A program made the translations under genes and the position numbers. Positions 34,044-41,787 of a stretch of 56,751 nucleotides of DNA are shown piece after piece (positions within the stretch are counted from its first letter, which is position 1; each line of letters opens with the position of its first letter). The stretch is from Streptomyces sp. WM6386 (GTDB lineage: Bacteria > Actinomycetota > Actinomycetes > Streptomycetales > Streptomycetaceae): assembly GCF_000972385.1 (NCBI RefSeq), contig NZ_JXTE01000061.1, positions 1 through 56,751 on the forward strand, given 5' to 3'. Under the pieces are notes generated by a model. That model saw only the letters and a list, made by a program, of their open reading frames with translations. It did not search any database and was not told the origin of the DNA.

Positions 34044-34464
34044 ACTTCTACTGCATGAACGCACAGGGCGGGGACGCTGCAATCCCGCTAAAGGCCAGAT
34101 GGAACAGGGCTTCGGCCCGTACTGGCGAGGTGGCCCGGCGACCGCGAGCAACGGCCGGAGAGTGGGGACAAGGTCCCCCTTGCAGTGCAAATCCCCTGTT
34201 CAGCGGCCTGAAGGAGTCTCAGTGAGCCGACGAAAGCGACGGGCGCGGCCGTGATCGACCGGCACGGCGGCGCCGCTCCATCCCACCGCCCGTGAGCACC
34301 TCGCAGTGCTGCGGACGACCGGTCAGCGTCCACCGAACCGCGGCGGCTAGCGCCGCGCCGGTTGCTCGCCCCGCGCGTCCGGGCGCTCTGCGGAGCGGTC
34401 CCGTACGGGCGGGGTTGAGAGGAGCCGGAGCCCCGGTGTCCACCACATACGAGGGGGAACTTCC
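34044..34464 (+). other. Leader region without a convincing gene
   Basis: About 420 bp between the repressed promoter and the first operon gene. It contains a tight hairpin (GGGGAC/GTCCCC at 34164-34178). A possible ten-codon ORF at 34219 (MSRRKRRARP) has AAGGAG upstream and ends in an overlapping GTGA that opens another very short frame. These may form a leader-peptide chain, but evidence is thin. A 93-codon frame from 34292 overlaps the next gene and looks spurious. Confidence 0.4.
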
Positions 34465-34833
34465 ATGCTGCTCGCCATCGGTGACGTCGTCCGCGTCCGC
34501 AGTGACAAGGCCCTGGGAACGGTGGCCGGCGTCGCCGCCCACCACTCCGGGAACGTGGTCGACGTACAGCTGAACGGCAACACCCTGCGCCCGGTGCACC
34601 CGGCCGACATCGAGCTGGTCGCCCGCGCCACCAAGCCGATGACCACTGGCCGCGCGCTCGCCACGCTGCTGTTCCTGGTGCTCGGCATCGCCGCAGCTGT
34701 CGTCAACGGCCACTACGTCCGTGACCTGGGCGCGAGTTGGGCCCTGACGGTCTTCGTGGCGTTCACCTCGGTCACCAGCCTCGCCGGGGGCCTGGTCAAC
34801 GTCTTCAACCGGCCTCGCCGGGTTCGCGTCTGA
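34465..34833 (+). CDS. Small two-TM membrane protein of the AICE operon
   Basis: The 122-residue protein begins with a KOW/SH3-like soluble part (MLLAIGDVVRVRSDKALGTVAGVAAHHSGNVVDVQLNGNTL). Two TM helices follow (ALATLLFLVLGIAAAVVNG and WALTVFVAFTSVTSLAGGLV). It is the first clear gene after the repressed promoter. Position among transfer genes suggests a mating or spread role; no family is recognised. GAGGGGGAA lies just before the ATG. A conserved hairpin follows its stop. Confidence 0.68.
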   Translation: MLLAIGDVVRVRSDKALGTVAGVAAHHSGNVVDVQLNGNTLRPVHPADIELVARATKPMTTGRALATLLFLVLGIAAAVVNGHYVRDLGASWALTVFVAFTSVTSLAGGLVNVFNRPRRVRV

Positions 34834-34850
34834 CCCCGCCGCTACGCCCT

Positions 34851-34891
34851 GCGAGGCGGTCGCCTCTCGCCAAGGACCGCGACCGCCTCGC
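34851..34891 (+). terminator. Repeated intercistronic hairpin, copy 1
   Basis: A 13-bp perfect stem (GCGAGGCGGTCGC and its complement) encloses the 15-base loop CTCTCGCCAAGGACC. It is the same hairpin as at 35624 and 40986, with conserved loop. It lies between two operon genes, so attenuation or RNA processing is more likely than full termination. Confidence 0.7.
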
Positions 34892-34922
34892 CTTCATGTC
34901 CTTCGACAACAGGAGAAGATCC

Positions 34923-35153
34923 GTGAATCAGCGCGACCTCGACGACATCGCCCGCCGCATCGCATCTGCCGCGGCCCAGTACGCCCCCTCTCACCGGCCG
35001 ACCGCCGCTCAGGTGGCCGATGCCGCTTCGGTTCTGCGGGACATGCTCAAGGCGGTTGAGATCCACGGCGTGACGTTCGCGCACCTTGACAGCGTCGCCG
35101 ACTTCCCGCGGCTGGCCATTCAGCTCGTGCAGGCCCGCGACGAGAGTCGGTGA
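34923..35153 (+). CDS. Small hypothetical protein of the AICE operon
   Basis: The 76-residue soluble, helical protein (MNQRDLDDIARRIASAAAQYAPSH ... VLRDMLKAVEIHGVTFAHLDSVADFPRLAIQL) has no recognised domain. GTG at 34923 has AGGAGAAG eight bases upstream. Its stop overlaps the GTG start of the next gene by three bases, so the two are coupled. Function is unknown. Confidence 0.65.
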   Translation: MNQRDLDDIARRIASAAAQYAPSHRPTAAQVADAASVLRDMLKAVEIHGVTFAHLDSVADFPRLAIQLVQARDESR

Positions 35154-35608
35154 CCGCCGTGACCGCTGAAGTCTTCGCCGCCGTGTTCGTCGCCCTATAC
35201 GTCGCCCACAGCGTGGGCGATCACTGGGTGCAGACCTCGCACCAGTCCGCGCATAAGGGCCGCCCCGGTTGGGTCGGCCGTCTCGCCGACGCCCGGCACG
35301 TCGCCACCCTCACCGCCACCAAGCTCGCCGTCCTGCTGCCGCTCGTCTGGCTGCTGGACCTGCACGTGTCCGTGCTCGGCATCGTCGCCGGTCTCGGCAC
35401 CGACGCGGTCACGCACTGGTGGGCCGACCGGCGCACCACGCTCGCCCGGCTTGCCGAGGCGCTCGGGTTGGGCGGGTTCTACCGACTCGGCACCCCGCGC
35501 GCCGGACACGACGACAACCCGCACATCGGCACCGGCGCCTACGCCCTTGACCAGTCCTTCCACCACCTGTGGCTGCTCATCGCCGCGCTCATCATCGCCA
35601 CCGTCTGA
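35150..35608 (+). CDS. DUF3307-like membrane protein
   Basis: The 152-residue protein has TM segments (EVFAAVFVALYVAHSVGD, VATLTATKLAVLLPLVWLL, LSVLGIVAGLGTDAVTHWW-like, LWLLIAALIIATV). It also has conserved polar spots GDHWVQTSHQSAHKG and TDAVTHWWADRR, with the His-rich pattern of the DUF3307 family. Function is unknown; the His and Asp residues suggest metal binding within the membrane. It is coupled to the previous gene, and a conserved hairpin follows. Confidence 0.68.
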   Translation: MTAVTAEVFAAVFVALYVAHSVGDHWVQTSHQSAHKGRPGWVGRLADARHVATLTATKLAVLLPLVWLLDLHVSVLGIVAGLGTDAVTHWWADRRTTLARLAEALGLGGFYRLGTPRAGHDDNPHIGTGAYALDQSFHHLWLLIAALIIATV

Positions 35609-35623
35609 CTCCCGGTTCTTCGT

Positions 35624-35660
35624 GGGGCGGTCGCCTCTCGCCAAAGACCGCGACCGCCCC
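35624..35660 (+). terminator. Repeated intercistronic hairpin, copy 2
   Basis: An 11-bp stem (GGGGCGGTCGC with GCGACCGCCCC) encloses the loop CTCTCGCCAAAGACC, differing from copy 1 by one loop base. It follows a membrane-protein gene and precedes a new gene by about 40 bp, as in the other copies. Confidence 0.7.
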
Positions 35661-35697
35661 GGTCCCTTCCCCGCATTTCTGACAGGAGAGATCCATC

Positions 35698-36000
35698 ATG
35701 CGTTCCACCATGCGCACCTTCGTCGCGGGTCACGAGGCCTACGACGAGACGGAGTTCGCGGAACTGGCGCTCGGCATCGACATCGAGCTGTTCCGTGGCC
35801 CGCTTCAGTCCGAGACGGAGTTCGAGCGTGCGGCCCGCGAGGACGCCGCCCGCGACGTCCTGCGAGACCTGCGCGAACAGGCCTGGGACGGCGACGAGAT
35901 CGCCGCCTGGGACTCCCTGTACGCCGACGCCCTCACCCGCACCGTGCCGTTCCTGCGCGCCGCGAACGGCCACCGGTCGGGAATGGAGGCGGCGGCATGA
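35698..36000 (+). CDS. Acidic hypothetical protein of the AICE operon
   Basis: The 100-residue acidic protein (HEAYDETEFAELALGIDIELF ... EFERAAREDAARDVLRDLREQAWDGDEIAAW) is probably helical and soluble. No domain is recognised. ACAGGAGAGA precedes the ATG. Its stop overlaps the next start as ATGA, so it is coupled to the SpdB-like gene. Function unknown. Confidence 0.65.
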   Translation: MRSTMRTFVAGHEAYDETEFAELALGIDIELFRGPLQSETEFERAAREDAARDVLRDLREQAWDGDEIAAWDSLYADALTRTVPFLRAANGHRSGMEAAA

Positions 36001-36872
36001 GTGCCAAGTCCACCAAGACCGTGTTGCCCGCTGTCGCGATGACGGCGGTGTCCATGGTGTTGACCCTGGCCGTGGTCGTGATGTGGCTCGGCACGGCCGT
36101 GCCTTGGCTCGTCGCCGTGGTCGTGGGTCTGGGTATCGACGGTGGTTGGCTGGCCACCCTCGCCTATGAGCGCCGTCTGGCCGCGCAGGGCGACCACAAC
36201 CGCGTGGTCACCGCCGTGGGTTGGTTCTTCGGTCTGATCGCCTCCGGGGTCCTGGTGGCGCATGCGCTGACCGCCCAGACGTCCGCCCATGCGTGGCTGG
36301 CCGTGGCCTGGCTGCCGATCGCGGCCAAAGCGCTGTGGCTGGTGCACGGGTTGTGGGAGCGCACCGCGCTGACCCCGATGGCGCTGGACGCGATCCGGGG
36401 CATCCAGCAGGAGGCGCGCGACGAAGCGGCCGTGGCCCGTGCTCGGCTCCGGTCGGAGGCCACCAGCGAGGAGACCCGGCTGACCGCTGTGACGTCGGCC
36501 GGCGCCCGCGTGGCACGGGTGCAGGCCAAGACTGCCAAGTCCCTTGCCGGGGCGTGGTCGACGCTGGAGGAGGCGCGGCAGGGCGAGGACACGTCCAGGG
36601 CACTGACCAGCGTGACGAGCCGCGTCACACCCGGCGTCACACCCTGGGAGCTCCCCGTCTGGGGTCCCGTAGAGCCGGTGACCGTGCTCTCGCTGGAGTC
36701 GGCACCCGCGCTCACGGACGCGGCGCTTGACGCGCTGGTCGAGGAGATCCGCACGAGTGAAACTCCCGCTCTGTCCTACCGCGAGATGGCCAAGCGTTTC
36801 CGCGCGGCCGGGCACTCGGCATCGGAAGTCCGCCTGCGGGCGGCGTGGAACCGTGTGACGGCGGTGGCCTGA
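35997..36872 (+). CDS. SpdB-like membrane protein of the AICE transfer operon
   Basis: The 291-residue protein has four TM helices in the N-terminal half (AVAMTAVSMVLTLAVVVMWL, WLVAVVVGLGIDGGWLATL, VVTAVGWFFGLIASGVLVAHAL, AWLAVAWLPIAAKALWLV). A charged helical tail ends in an HTH-like segment (SYREMAKRFRAAGHSASEVRLRAAW). This layout is shared by spread proteins of Streptomyces plasmids, which help intramycelial spreading after transfer. It overlaps both neighbours by one to four bases. Confidence 0.7.
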   Translation: MSAKSTKTVLPAVAMTAVSMVLTLAVVVMWLGTAVPWLVAVVVGLGIDGGWLATLAYERRLAAQGDHNRVVTAVGWFFGLIASGVLVAHALTAQTSAHAWLAVAWLPIAAKALWLVHGLWERTALTPMALDAIRGIQQEARDEAAVARARLRSEATSEETRLTAVTSAGARVARVQAKTAKSLAGAWSTLEEARQGEDTSRALTSVTSRVTPGVTPWELPVWGPVEPVTVLSLESAPALTDAALDALVEEIRTSETPALSYREMAKRFRAAGHSASEVRLRAAWNRVTAVA

Positions 36873-37279
36873 TGCCCACCGCATGGGCCAAGTGCTACGA
36901 CCCCAACGGTGCCCGCTACGGCATACCCACCTATCCGTGGAAGCTCGCCCCGGACGGACTGGCCACCCGCCGGCAGTTACGGGCCAAGGGGCTTCGTCCG
37001 GGCGGTCAGGAGGTCGTTGCGCAGGTCATGCGCATCAACCGCCGCGCCGGCGGTCCGCGGGTGGCCTACCTGTACCGCGAGGACCTCGCCAAACCGGTAC
37101 GGCCGATGACCTCACGCAAGTGGGGCGCGCTCGCGCTCGCGATGCTGGCCCGCCGCACCTGCCCGGTCTGCCAGATCACCTACAGCTACTGCCTTCCGAC
37201 CTCGCTCGGCTGTTGCGTGCTGTGCGCCTACCCCGACACCACCCAACCCGCCAACTGCGCTCCCCCGAGGAGGAGTTGA
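36872..37279 (+). CDS. RRQRL-motif zinc-binding protein
   Basis: The 135-residue protein has TRRQLRAKGLRPGGQ near residue 35, a variant of the RRQRL-type motif. A C-terminal zinc-ribbon-like cluster follows (RTCPVCQITYSYC ... GCCVLCAYP) with at least four spaced Cys. Such proteins are common in Streptomyces plasmids and AICEs; the function is unknown but nucleic-acid binding is plausible. The ATG at 36872 shares one base with the upstream stop. Confidence 0.72.
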   Translation: MPTAWAKCYDPNGARYGIPTYPWKLAPDGLATRRQLRAKGLRPGGQEVVAQVMRINRRAGGPRVAYLYREDLAKPVRPMTSRKWGALALAMLARRTCPVCQITYSYCLPTSLGCCVLCAYPDTTQPANCAPPRRS

Positions 37280-37281
37280 CC

Positions 37282-37605
37282 ATGGGCAAGCCCAACACCA
37301 AGCGCCTGGACAAAGAGATCGAGCACACGCAGCGGAAGATCGAAGCGGTCCACAACGACGAGTGGTGGCCGCTGACCGGCGCCGAACGCCGCCAGGTCAT
37401 GGGCGCCCTCGCCGGAGGCTCGTACCGGGCGGTGCGCGGCAAGGGCACCGACCGCGCGGAACGGCGGCTGGAGTCGGCCAGGCAGTCGGTGCTGACCCGG
37501 CTCACCGCCGAACTGACCGCGTTGCAGAGCGAGCGGCAGCGCATCGTGACCGAGGCCGCCACCGCCAAGGCCGCCAAGAAGTCTTCTGGGGGGTGGCTCT
37601 GGTGA
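37282..37605 (+). CDS. Small coiled-coil protein of the AICE operon
   Basis: The 107-residue Lys/Arg/Glu-rich protein is mostly helical. It opens with KRLDKEIEHTQRKIEAVHNDEWWPLTGAERRQVMG-type sequence and has a long C-terminal helix (RLESARQSVLTRLTAELTALQSERQ). No domain is recognised. GAGGAGGAG lies five bases before the ATG. Its stop overlaps the next gene's GTG. Function unknown. Confidence 0.65.
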   Translation: MGKPNTKRLDKEIEHTQRKIEAVHNDEWWPLTGAERRQVMGALAGGSYRAVRGKGTDRAERRLESARQSVLTRLTAELTALQSERQRIVTEAATAKAAKKSSGGWLW

Positions 37606-37766
37606 AGCCGACCCCTCCGGGTGAGTGCCCGCAGTGCTGGCAGCACGCCTACGACCGGAGCATTCACCGCCGCCTCAAGCCGCGTGAGGACTGCAAGCCG
37701 TGCGTGGACCACCTGCGCAACGGCTGCCCCTACCTCGTGCCCAAGCAGAAGGCGGGCCGGCGGTGA
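37602..37766 (+). CDS. 54-residue zinc-knuckle protein
   Basis: The tiny protein has CPQCWQHAYD, DCKPCVDHLRNGCP and a basic tail (KQKAGRR). The four or five Cys and nearby His suggest one zinc site. Very similar short proteins occur in Streptomyces plasmids (pRL2-8-type). GTG 37602 overlaps the previous stop and its own stop overlaps the next start, so it belongs to a coupled chain. Role unknown. Confidence 0.65.
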   Translation: MKPTPPGECPQCWQHAYDRSIHRRLKPREDCKPCVDHLRNGCPYLVPKQKAGRR

Positions 37767-38068
37767 GCAGCAACGGCCGGTGCCCCGCCGCGCACCCGCA
37801 AGATCCCACGCCCTGTGTCGGGCCGGTCGTGGTGACCGTGCTGGACGCCACCCGCGCGGGGGCCGATGGGTGCGAGCACCACGGCGCCCGTCTGCTGGCC
37901 AGTCTCGACACCGGATGGGTCTACGCCCTGCCCGGCGCCCCGCACGGTGCCGCCATCCGCGTGTTCAAGGCCGCTGACGGCATCCGCCCGTTCTGCTGGA
38001 TCGACGGCCCGCGCACCGCCCCGTCGCAGCTCAGCCGCGCCGAGAACCGCGCCCGCCACAACCGCTGA
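37763..38068 (+). CDS. Hypothetical protein of the AICE operon
   Basis: The 101-residue protein has spaced Cys and His (GRCPAAHPQDPTPCVGP, ADGCEHHGARLL) near the N terminus, then an alpha/beta segment (GWVYALPGAPHGAAIRVFKAA). It could bind zinc. GTG 37763 overlaps the preceding stop. It is the last member of the coupled small-gene chain before the hairpin and traB. Function unknown. Confidence 0.62.
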   Translation: MSSNGRCPAAHPQDPTPCVGPVVVTVLDATRAGADGCEHHGARLLASLDTGWVYALPGAPHGAAIRVFKAADGIRPFCWIDGPRTAPSQLSRAENRARHNR

Positions 38069-38073
38069 CCCCC

Positions 38074-38116
38074 CGCCGGGGTGGCCCTTGTCTGCCAGGA
38101 CCCGGCCACCCCGGCG
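38074..38116 (+). terminator. Intercistronic hairpin before the traB-like gene
   Basis: CGCCGGGGTGGCC pairs perfectly with GGCCACCCCGGCG over a 17-base loop. The stem sequence differs from the three-copy hairpin but the size, position and distance to the next gene are alike. Confidence 0.65.
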
Positions 38117-38167
38117 CTCTCCCTCTCAACTCCCGCCCCGATCGGGGCAGTCAGGAGCAGTTCCAGC

Positions 38168-40285
38168 ATGTCTGAGAACGTCGTTCACCTCTACAAGGAC
38201 CCCGACCCCGAGGACCACGGCACACCCCCGATCCCGCTGACCGTCGCCGCCGACGCGCCGGACGGGCCGGCCGTTCCCCTGTGGGTGCGCTCCGGTCGGG
38301 CGCTGCGGACGTTGGCCACGCACGAGCGCACTACGACCGTCGGCCGTGCGGTCGTCCGGCACAGTCTCTACACGTTCAACGGCGGGCGGATCGTGGCCCG
38401 CCGGACCTGGGACAGCCGCACCGGCGCCCGCTACGAACGCATGCTCCGCGCCGCTGAAGCCCAAGGCAACTACGAAGTTGCGGAGGAGTGGGAGGAGCGT
38501 CTCCAGCGCTTCCGCGACGCCCGCCACCGCCGCCGCATGGACCTGCTCCACTCGCCCCTGGACGCAGCCAAGGGCGTCGCTGTCGGCACCGGGATGAGCA
38601 TCGGTGTGCTGGTCGCGCTCGGCATCGTGATGGCCCTGAACACCAAGGATGTCGGCGACGTCATCACCCCGCTGAAAGCCACCATCGAGTTCATCGCCAC
38701 GCTGATCCGGATCGTTCAGATCATCTGGCCCACCGCGGTCGTCGTCGGCCCCTTGCTGGCCCTGCTGGCGATGTGGACGGTCGGCAGCAAGCAGCAGGCC
38801 GCCCCACAGTGGGCCCTGCCCGCCAACATCCGTTCCGGCGAGGGCGAGCCGATCACCCCGTCCATCGTGGTCAAGGCCCTGCGCGACCTCGGGGTGCCCG
38901 CACTCAGGAACGCCATCAAGGAGATGGGCGACGCCGGCGCGTCCATGCTCGGACCGATCACCATCGCCGGATGCGGGGTCGAGGTCGACGTCACGCTCCC
39001 CTCGGGGGTCTCGACGAACGAGGTGCAGAACCGGCGCCGCAAGCTCGCCGAAAACCTGACCCGGCACGAGCACGAGGTGTTCATCACCATCCCCACCGCT
39101 GCCCGCACGGTCCGGCTGTGGGTGGCCGACTCCGGCGCGCTCGATGAGCCGATCGGGCCGTCCCCGCTGGTCACGGACGAGTCGATGACCGCCGACTACG
39201 CCAAAGGCCGCGCCCCCTGGGGGCAGGACCTGCGCGGCGATGCCGCCGCCCTGTCGCTGTATCAGCGCCACCTGCTGATCACGGGTCTGTCCAACCAGGG
39301 CAAGACCGTCGCCCTGCGCTCTCTCGCCCTGTGGCTGGCGCTCGACAGGTCGGTGCAGTTCCTGATCGGTGACCTCAAGGGCATCGGTGACTGGGGCATG
39401 TTCGACGGCCTCGCCGACGTCCTGATCCAGGGCCCGACCGATGAGCACGTGATCGAGGTGACCGAGATGGTGGAGAGCGCGGTCGACGAAATGAACCGCC
39501 GCATCCAGGAACCGCCCGGAACACAGTTCCCCGCGCTCATCGTGCTGGTCGACGAGGCGCAGATGGCGTTCATGTGCCCGGCCAAAGATGACGAGAAGCG
39601 CCCCTACGGCGGCTCCAAGGCCAACTCCCGGTACTTCATGGCGGTTCGTAAGATCCACAACCAGGGGCGTGCGGTCAACGTGCTGATGTGGCAGGGCACC
39701 CAGGACCCCACCAACGAGAACCTGCCCAAGCTGGTCCGCGAAGGGGCACACACCCGTGCCTCGCTCGCGCTGGGCACCGAGTCACAGGCCCGAATGGCGT
39801 TGGGAGACAAGGCGGTCGACGGGGGCGCGGCTCCCAACCTGCTTCGCCCGGGGCTCGATCAGGGCACGCTGGTGCTCGCGTCGTCCGGGATCGACATCCC
39901 GGCCGGACAGGCGTCCATCACGGTCCGCACCCACTACATCGACGACGACGCGGCCGAAGCCATCACCGAGCGCGCCAAGGCACTCCGCGACGGCGTCACC
40001 ACTTTGACCGTGATCGAACGCGGCGAGGACCGCGATGCGCTCGCCGACATCGCGCACGTGATCGGCGACGCATCGCGGCTGCTCACCCTCGACATCCTCA
40101 AGCGGCTCGCCACGCTCAACGAGGACGCCTACGGCGCCTGGACGTTCGGCGACCTCAAGCGCGTGCTGGAGGACGCAGGCGAGGAGCCCAAGAAGTCCAA
40201 CGGACGCATGGTCGTCCACCGCGATCACGTCCTGCGCGCCCTCGCCAACCGCGACGCAGACGGTTCCGCTTCCGACGCCGGATAG
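38168..40285 (+). CDS. traB: TraB/FtsK-type conjugative DNA translocase
   Basis: The 705-residue protein has two TM regions near residues 140-220 (GMSIGVLVALGIVMAL; IIWPTAVVVGPLLALLAMW). A RecA-like motor follows with Walker A GLSNQGKT (373-380) and Walker B LIVLVDEAQM. A C-terminal winged-helix-like segment (AYGAWTFGDLKRVLEDAGEE) is expected to read clt repeats. In Streptomyces elements one such hexameric ATPase moves double-stranded DNA between mycelia without a relaxase. The start ATG has CAGGAG upstream. It follows a hairpin, and a repeat-rich gap follows it. Confidence 0.9.
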   Translation: MSENVVHLYKDPDPEDHGTPPIPLTVAADAPDGPAVPLWVRSGRALRTLATHERTTTVGRAVVRHSLYTFNGGRIVARRTWDSRTGARYERMLRAAEAQGNYEVAEEWEERLQRFRDARHRRRMDLLHSPLDAAKGVAVGTGMSIGVLVALGIVMALNTKDVGDVITPLKATIEFIATLIRIVQIIWPTAVVVGPLLALLAMWTVGSKQQAAPQWALPANIRSGEGEPITPSIVVKALRDLGVPALRNAIKEMGDAGASMLGPITIAGCGVEVDVTLPSGVSTNEVQNRRRKLAENLTRHEHEVFITIPTAARTVRLWVADSGALDEPIGPSPLVTDESMTADYAKGRAPWGQDLRGDAAALSLYQRHLLITGLSNQGKTVALRSLALWLALDRSVQFLIGDLKGIGDWGMFDGLADVLIQGPTDEHVIEVTEMVESAVDEMNRRIQEPPGTQFPALIVLVDEAQMAFMCPAKDDEKRPYGGSKANSRYFMAVRKIHNQGRAVNVLMWQGTQDPTNENLPKLVREGAHTRASLALGTESQARMALGDKAVDGGAAPNLLRPGLDQGTLVLASSGIDIPAGQASITVRTHYIDDDAAEAITERAKALRDGVTTLTVIERGEDRDALADIAHVIGDASRLLTLDILKRLATLNEDAYGAWTFGDLKRVLEDAGEEPKKSNGRMVVHRDHVLRALANRDADGSASDAG

Positions 40286-40309
40286 CAGGGAGACACACCC
40301 TCCCGGGTC

Positions 40310-40475
40310 AGGGATGCGGGGATACACCCCCAACCCCCTCCCTGGCCCGCCTCCCTCGCCCTGACCTGCACAAATGATCAGCCAGGGAGGCAGGGAGGCA
40401 GTGCAGGTCAGCCCCCGAAAACCCCCTCCACAGCGCCCCCGCAAGGGGGTGTCCCTACCTCCCTGAACCATGTTC
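40310..40475. repeat. Repeat-rich gap after traB, candidate clt or replication site
   Basis: The gap holds tandem 8-mers AGGGAGGC (40384-40391, 40392-40399), a perfect 10-bp inverted repeat TGACCTGCAC/GTGCAGGTCA (40362-40371, 40401-40410), and several CCTCCCT copies in the opposite direction. TraB-type translocases recognise tandem 8-bp repeats at clt near the tra gene, so this is a good candidate; an origin is an alternative. Confidence 0.5.
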
Positions 40476-40489
40476 GGAAGGGATTCCGC

Positions 40490-40966
40490 ATGCACCCCGA
40501 CACCACCCCCCAACCCGCCTCCACGGGCGCCGGACTGAGCGCGGTTCAGGCCGAGACCGAGGCCCGGCGGATCATCGCCGACGCCTACCGGCCCACCGCC
40601 TACCGCGACGAGACTCCCGTTCCCGCCCACGGCGATGCCCCGCCCGTCGTCCAGCCGGGCCGGCCCCCGATGAGCCAGGGCGCCACCGACGCGAGCGTCC
40701 TCATGCTCGCCGGCGGCACCGCCACCGCCATGGTCGGCGGCACGGCGGCGGTGCTCATGTACGTCTCACAGTTCGCCGACCCGCTCGTATGCGGACTCGT
40801 CTTCGGCGCCCCCACCGCGCTCGTGCTCGCCCTCGCCCGGCTCGCCGCGCGAGCCAAGCCGGCGCCGGACGTCCACCACCACTACGAAGGACCCGTCTAC
40901 CAGGACCGGCGCAACGTCCACACCCGCACGACCGGCGTGTGGGCCAAGACCAACAACCACCAGTGA
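40490..40966 (+). CDS. Membrane protein, putative spread-type (Spd)
   Basis: The 158-residue protein has a disordered Pro/Thr-rich N terminus and two TM helices (SVLMLAGGTATAMVGGTAAVLMYV and LVCGLVFGAPTALVLALARLAA). It closes with a His-rich, basic tail (DVHHHYEGPVYQDRRN). Similar proteins are found next to tra genes in AICEs. Function is inferred from location. It ends before the third copy of the conserved hairpin. Confidence 0.65.
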   Translation: MHPDTTPQPASTGAGLSAVQAETEARRIIADAYRPTAYRDETPVPAHGDAPPVVQPGRPPMSQGATDASVLMLAGGTATAMVGGTAAVLMYVSQFADPLVCGLVFGAPTALVLALARLAARAKPAPDVHHHYEGPVYQDRRNVHTRTTGVWAKTNNHQ

Positions 40967-40985
40967 ATTGCGCTGAGAAACAGAT

Positions 40986-41022
40986 GGGGCGGTCGCCTCT
41001 CGCCAAAGACCGCGACCGCCCC
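40986..41022 (+). terminator. Repeated intercistronic hairpin, copy 3
   Basis: GGGGCGGTCGC pairs with GCGACCGCCCC over the loop CTCTCGCCAAAGACC. Stem and loop are identical to copy 2, five kilobases away. It separates the transfer genes from the replication genes. Confidence 0.7.
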
Positions 41023-41061
41023 GGTTCTCCGTCCCTTCGACAGAAACAGGAGACCTCCAGC

Positions 41062-41787
41062 ATGACCCATCCCACTCCCATCCGGCGAGAGCGGACCCGG
41101 CCGCGCCTGTTGGACCTGTTCTCGTGCGCCGGCGGAGCCGCCGTGGGCTACGCCCGCGCCGGTTTCGACGTGGACGGCTGCGACCTCGCCGACCGTCCGA
41201 ACTACCCCTTCCCGTACCACCAGGGCGACGCCCTCGCCTACCTCGCCCGCCTGGTCGCATCTGGCGAGATCCAGCGGTACACGTTCGTCCACGCCTCCCC
41301 GCCGTGCCAGCACGGATGCGCGCTGACCGTGGGCACCAACGCTTCCCAGGGGTGGGGCCGCGCCCACGTCGACCTGGTGGCGCCCACGCGCGACCTGCTC
41401 GACAGGACCGGGTTGCCGTATGCCATCGAGCAGCCCAACGGCCGCGCGGAGATCCGCAAGGACCTCACCTTGTGCGGCGAGATGTTCGGCCTTGGAGTCA
41501 TCCGCCACCGCAACTTCGAGTTGGGCGGCTGGACGGCCGAGCAGCCGACGCACGTCCCGCATCGGGGCCGCGTGCGCGGTTACCGCCACGGCCGCTTCTA
41601 CGACGGCCCGTACGTCGCCGCCTACGGCAGCGGCGGCGGCAAGCCGACCGTCCAGGAGCTTCAGGCTGCGATGGGTATCACGTGGACCGACGTGCGCGAG
41701 GAACTGACCGAGGCCATTCCACCCGCCTACACGGAGTTCATCGGCCGCGCCCACCTCGCCACGATCGCGCTGGGGGTGGCCGCGTGA
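41062..41787 (+). CDS. C5-methyltransferase-like protein with altered motif VI
   Basis: The 241-residue protein has motif I (LLDLFSCAGGAAVGYARAGF) and the catalytic PPCQ of motif IV (HASPPCQHGC), so it belongs with DNA cytosine-C5 methyltransferases. Motif VI, normally ENV, reads IEQPNG here. The protein is shorter than typical enzymes and no clear target-recognition domain is seen. Similar short methylases occur in actinophages. It could protect element DNA, modify a precursor, or be inactive. It overlaps the next gene by four bases. Confidence 0.78.
   Translation: MTHPTPIRRERTRPRLLDLFSCAGGAAVGYARAGFDVDGCDLADRPNYPFPYHQGDALAYLARLVASGEIQRYTFVHASPPCQHGCALTVGTNASQGWGRAHVDLVAPTRDLLDRTGLPYAIEQPNGRAEIRKDLTLCGEMFGLGVIRHRNFELGGWTAEQPTHVPHRGRVRGYRHGRFYDGPYVAAYGSGGGKPTVQELQAAMGITWTDVREELTEAIPPAYTEFIGRAHLATIALGVAA

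Noticed and set aside
34292..34573. Plus-strand 93-codon frame at the start of the AICE operon
   Set aside because: It overlaps the membrane-protein gene at 34465 in another frame. Its residues are Arg/Pro/Ala-rich as in spurious high-GC frames.
40310..40475. CRISPR array
   Set aside because: The repeats are 7-10 bp and tandem or inverted, with no repeat-spacer layout and no cas genes nearby.
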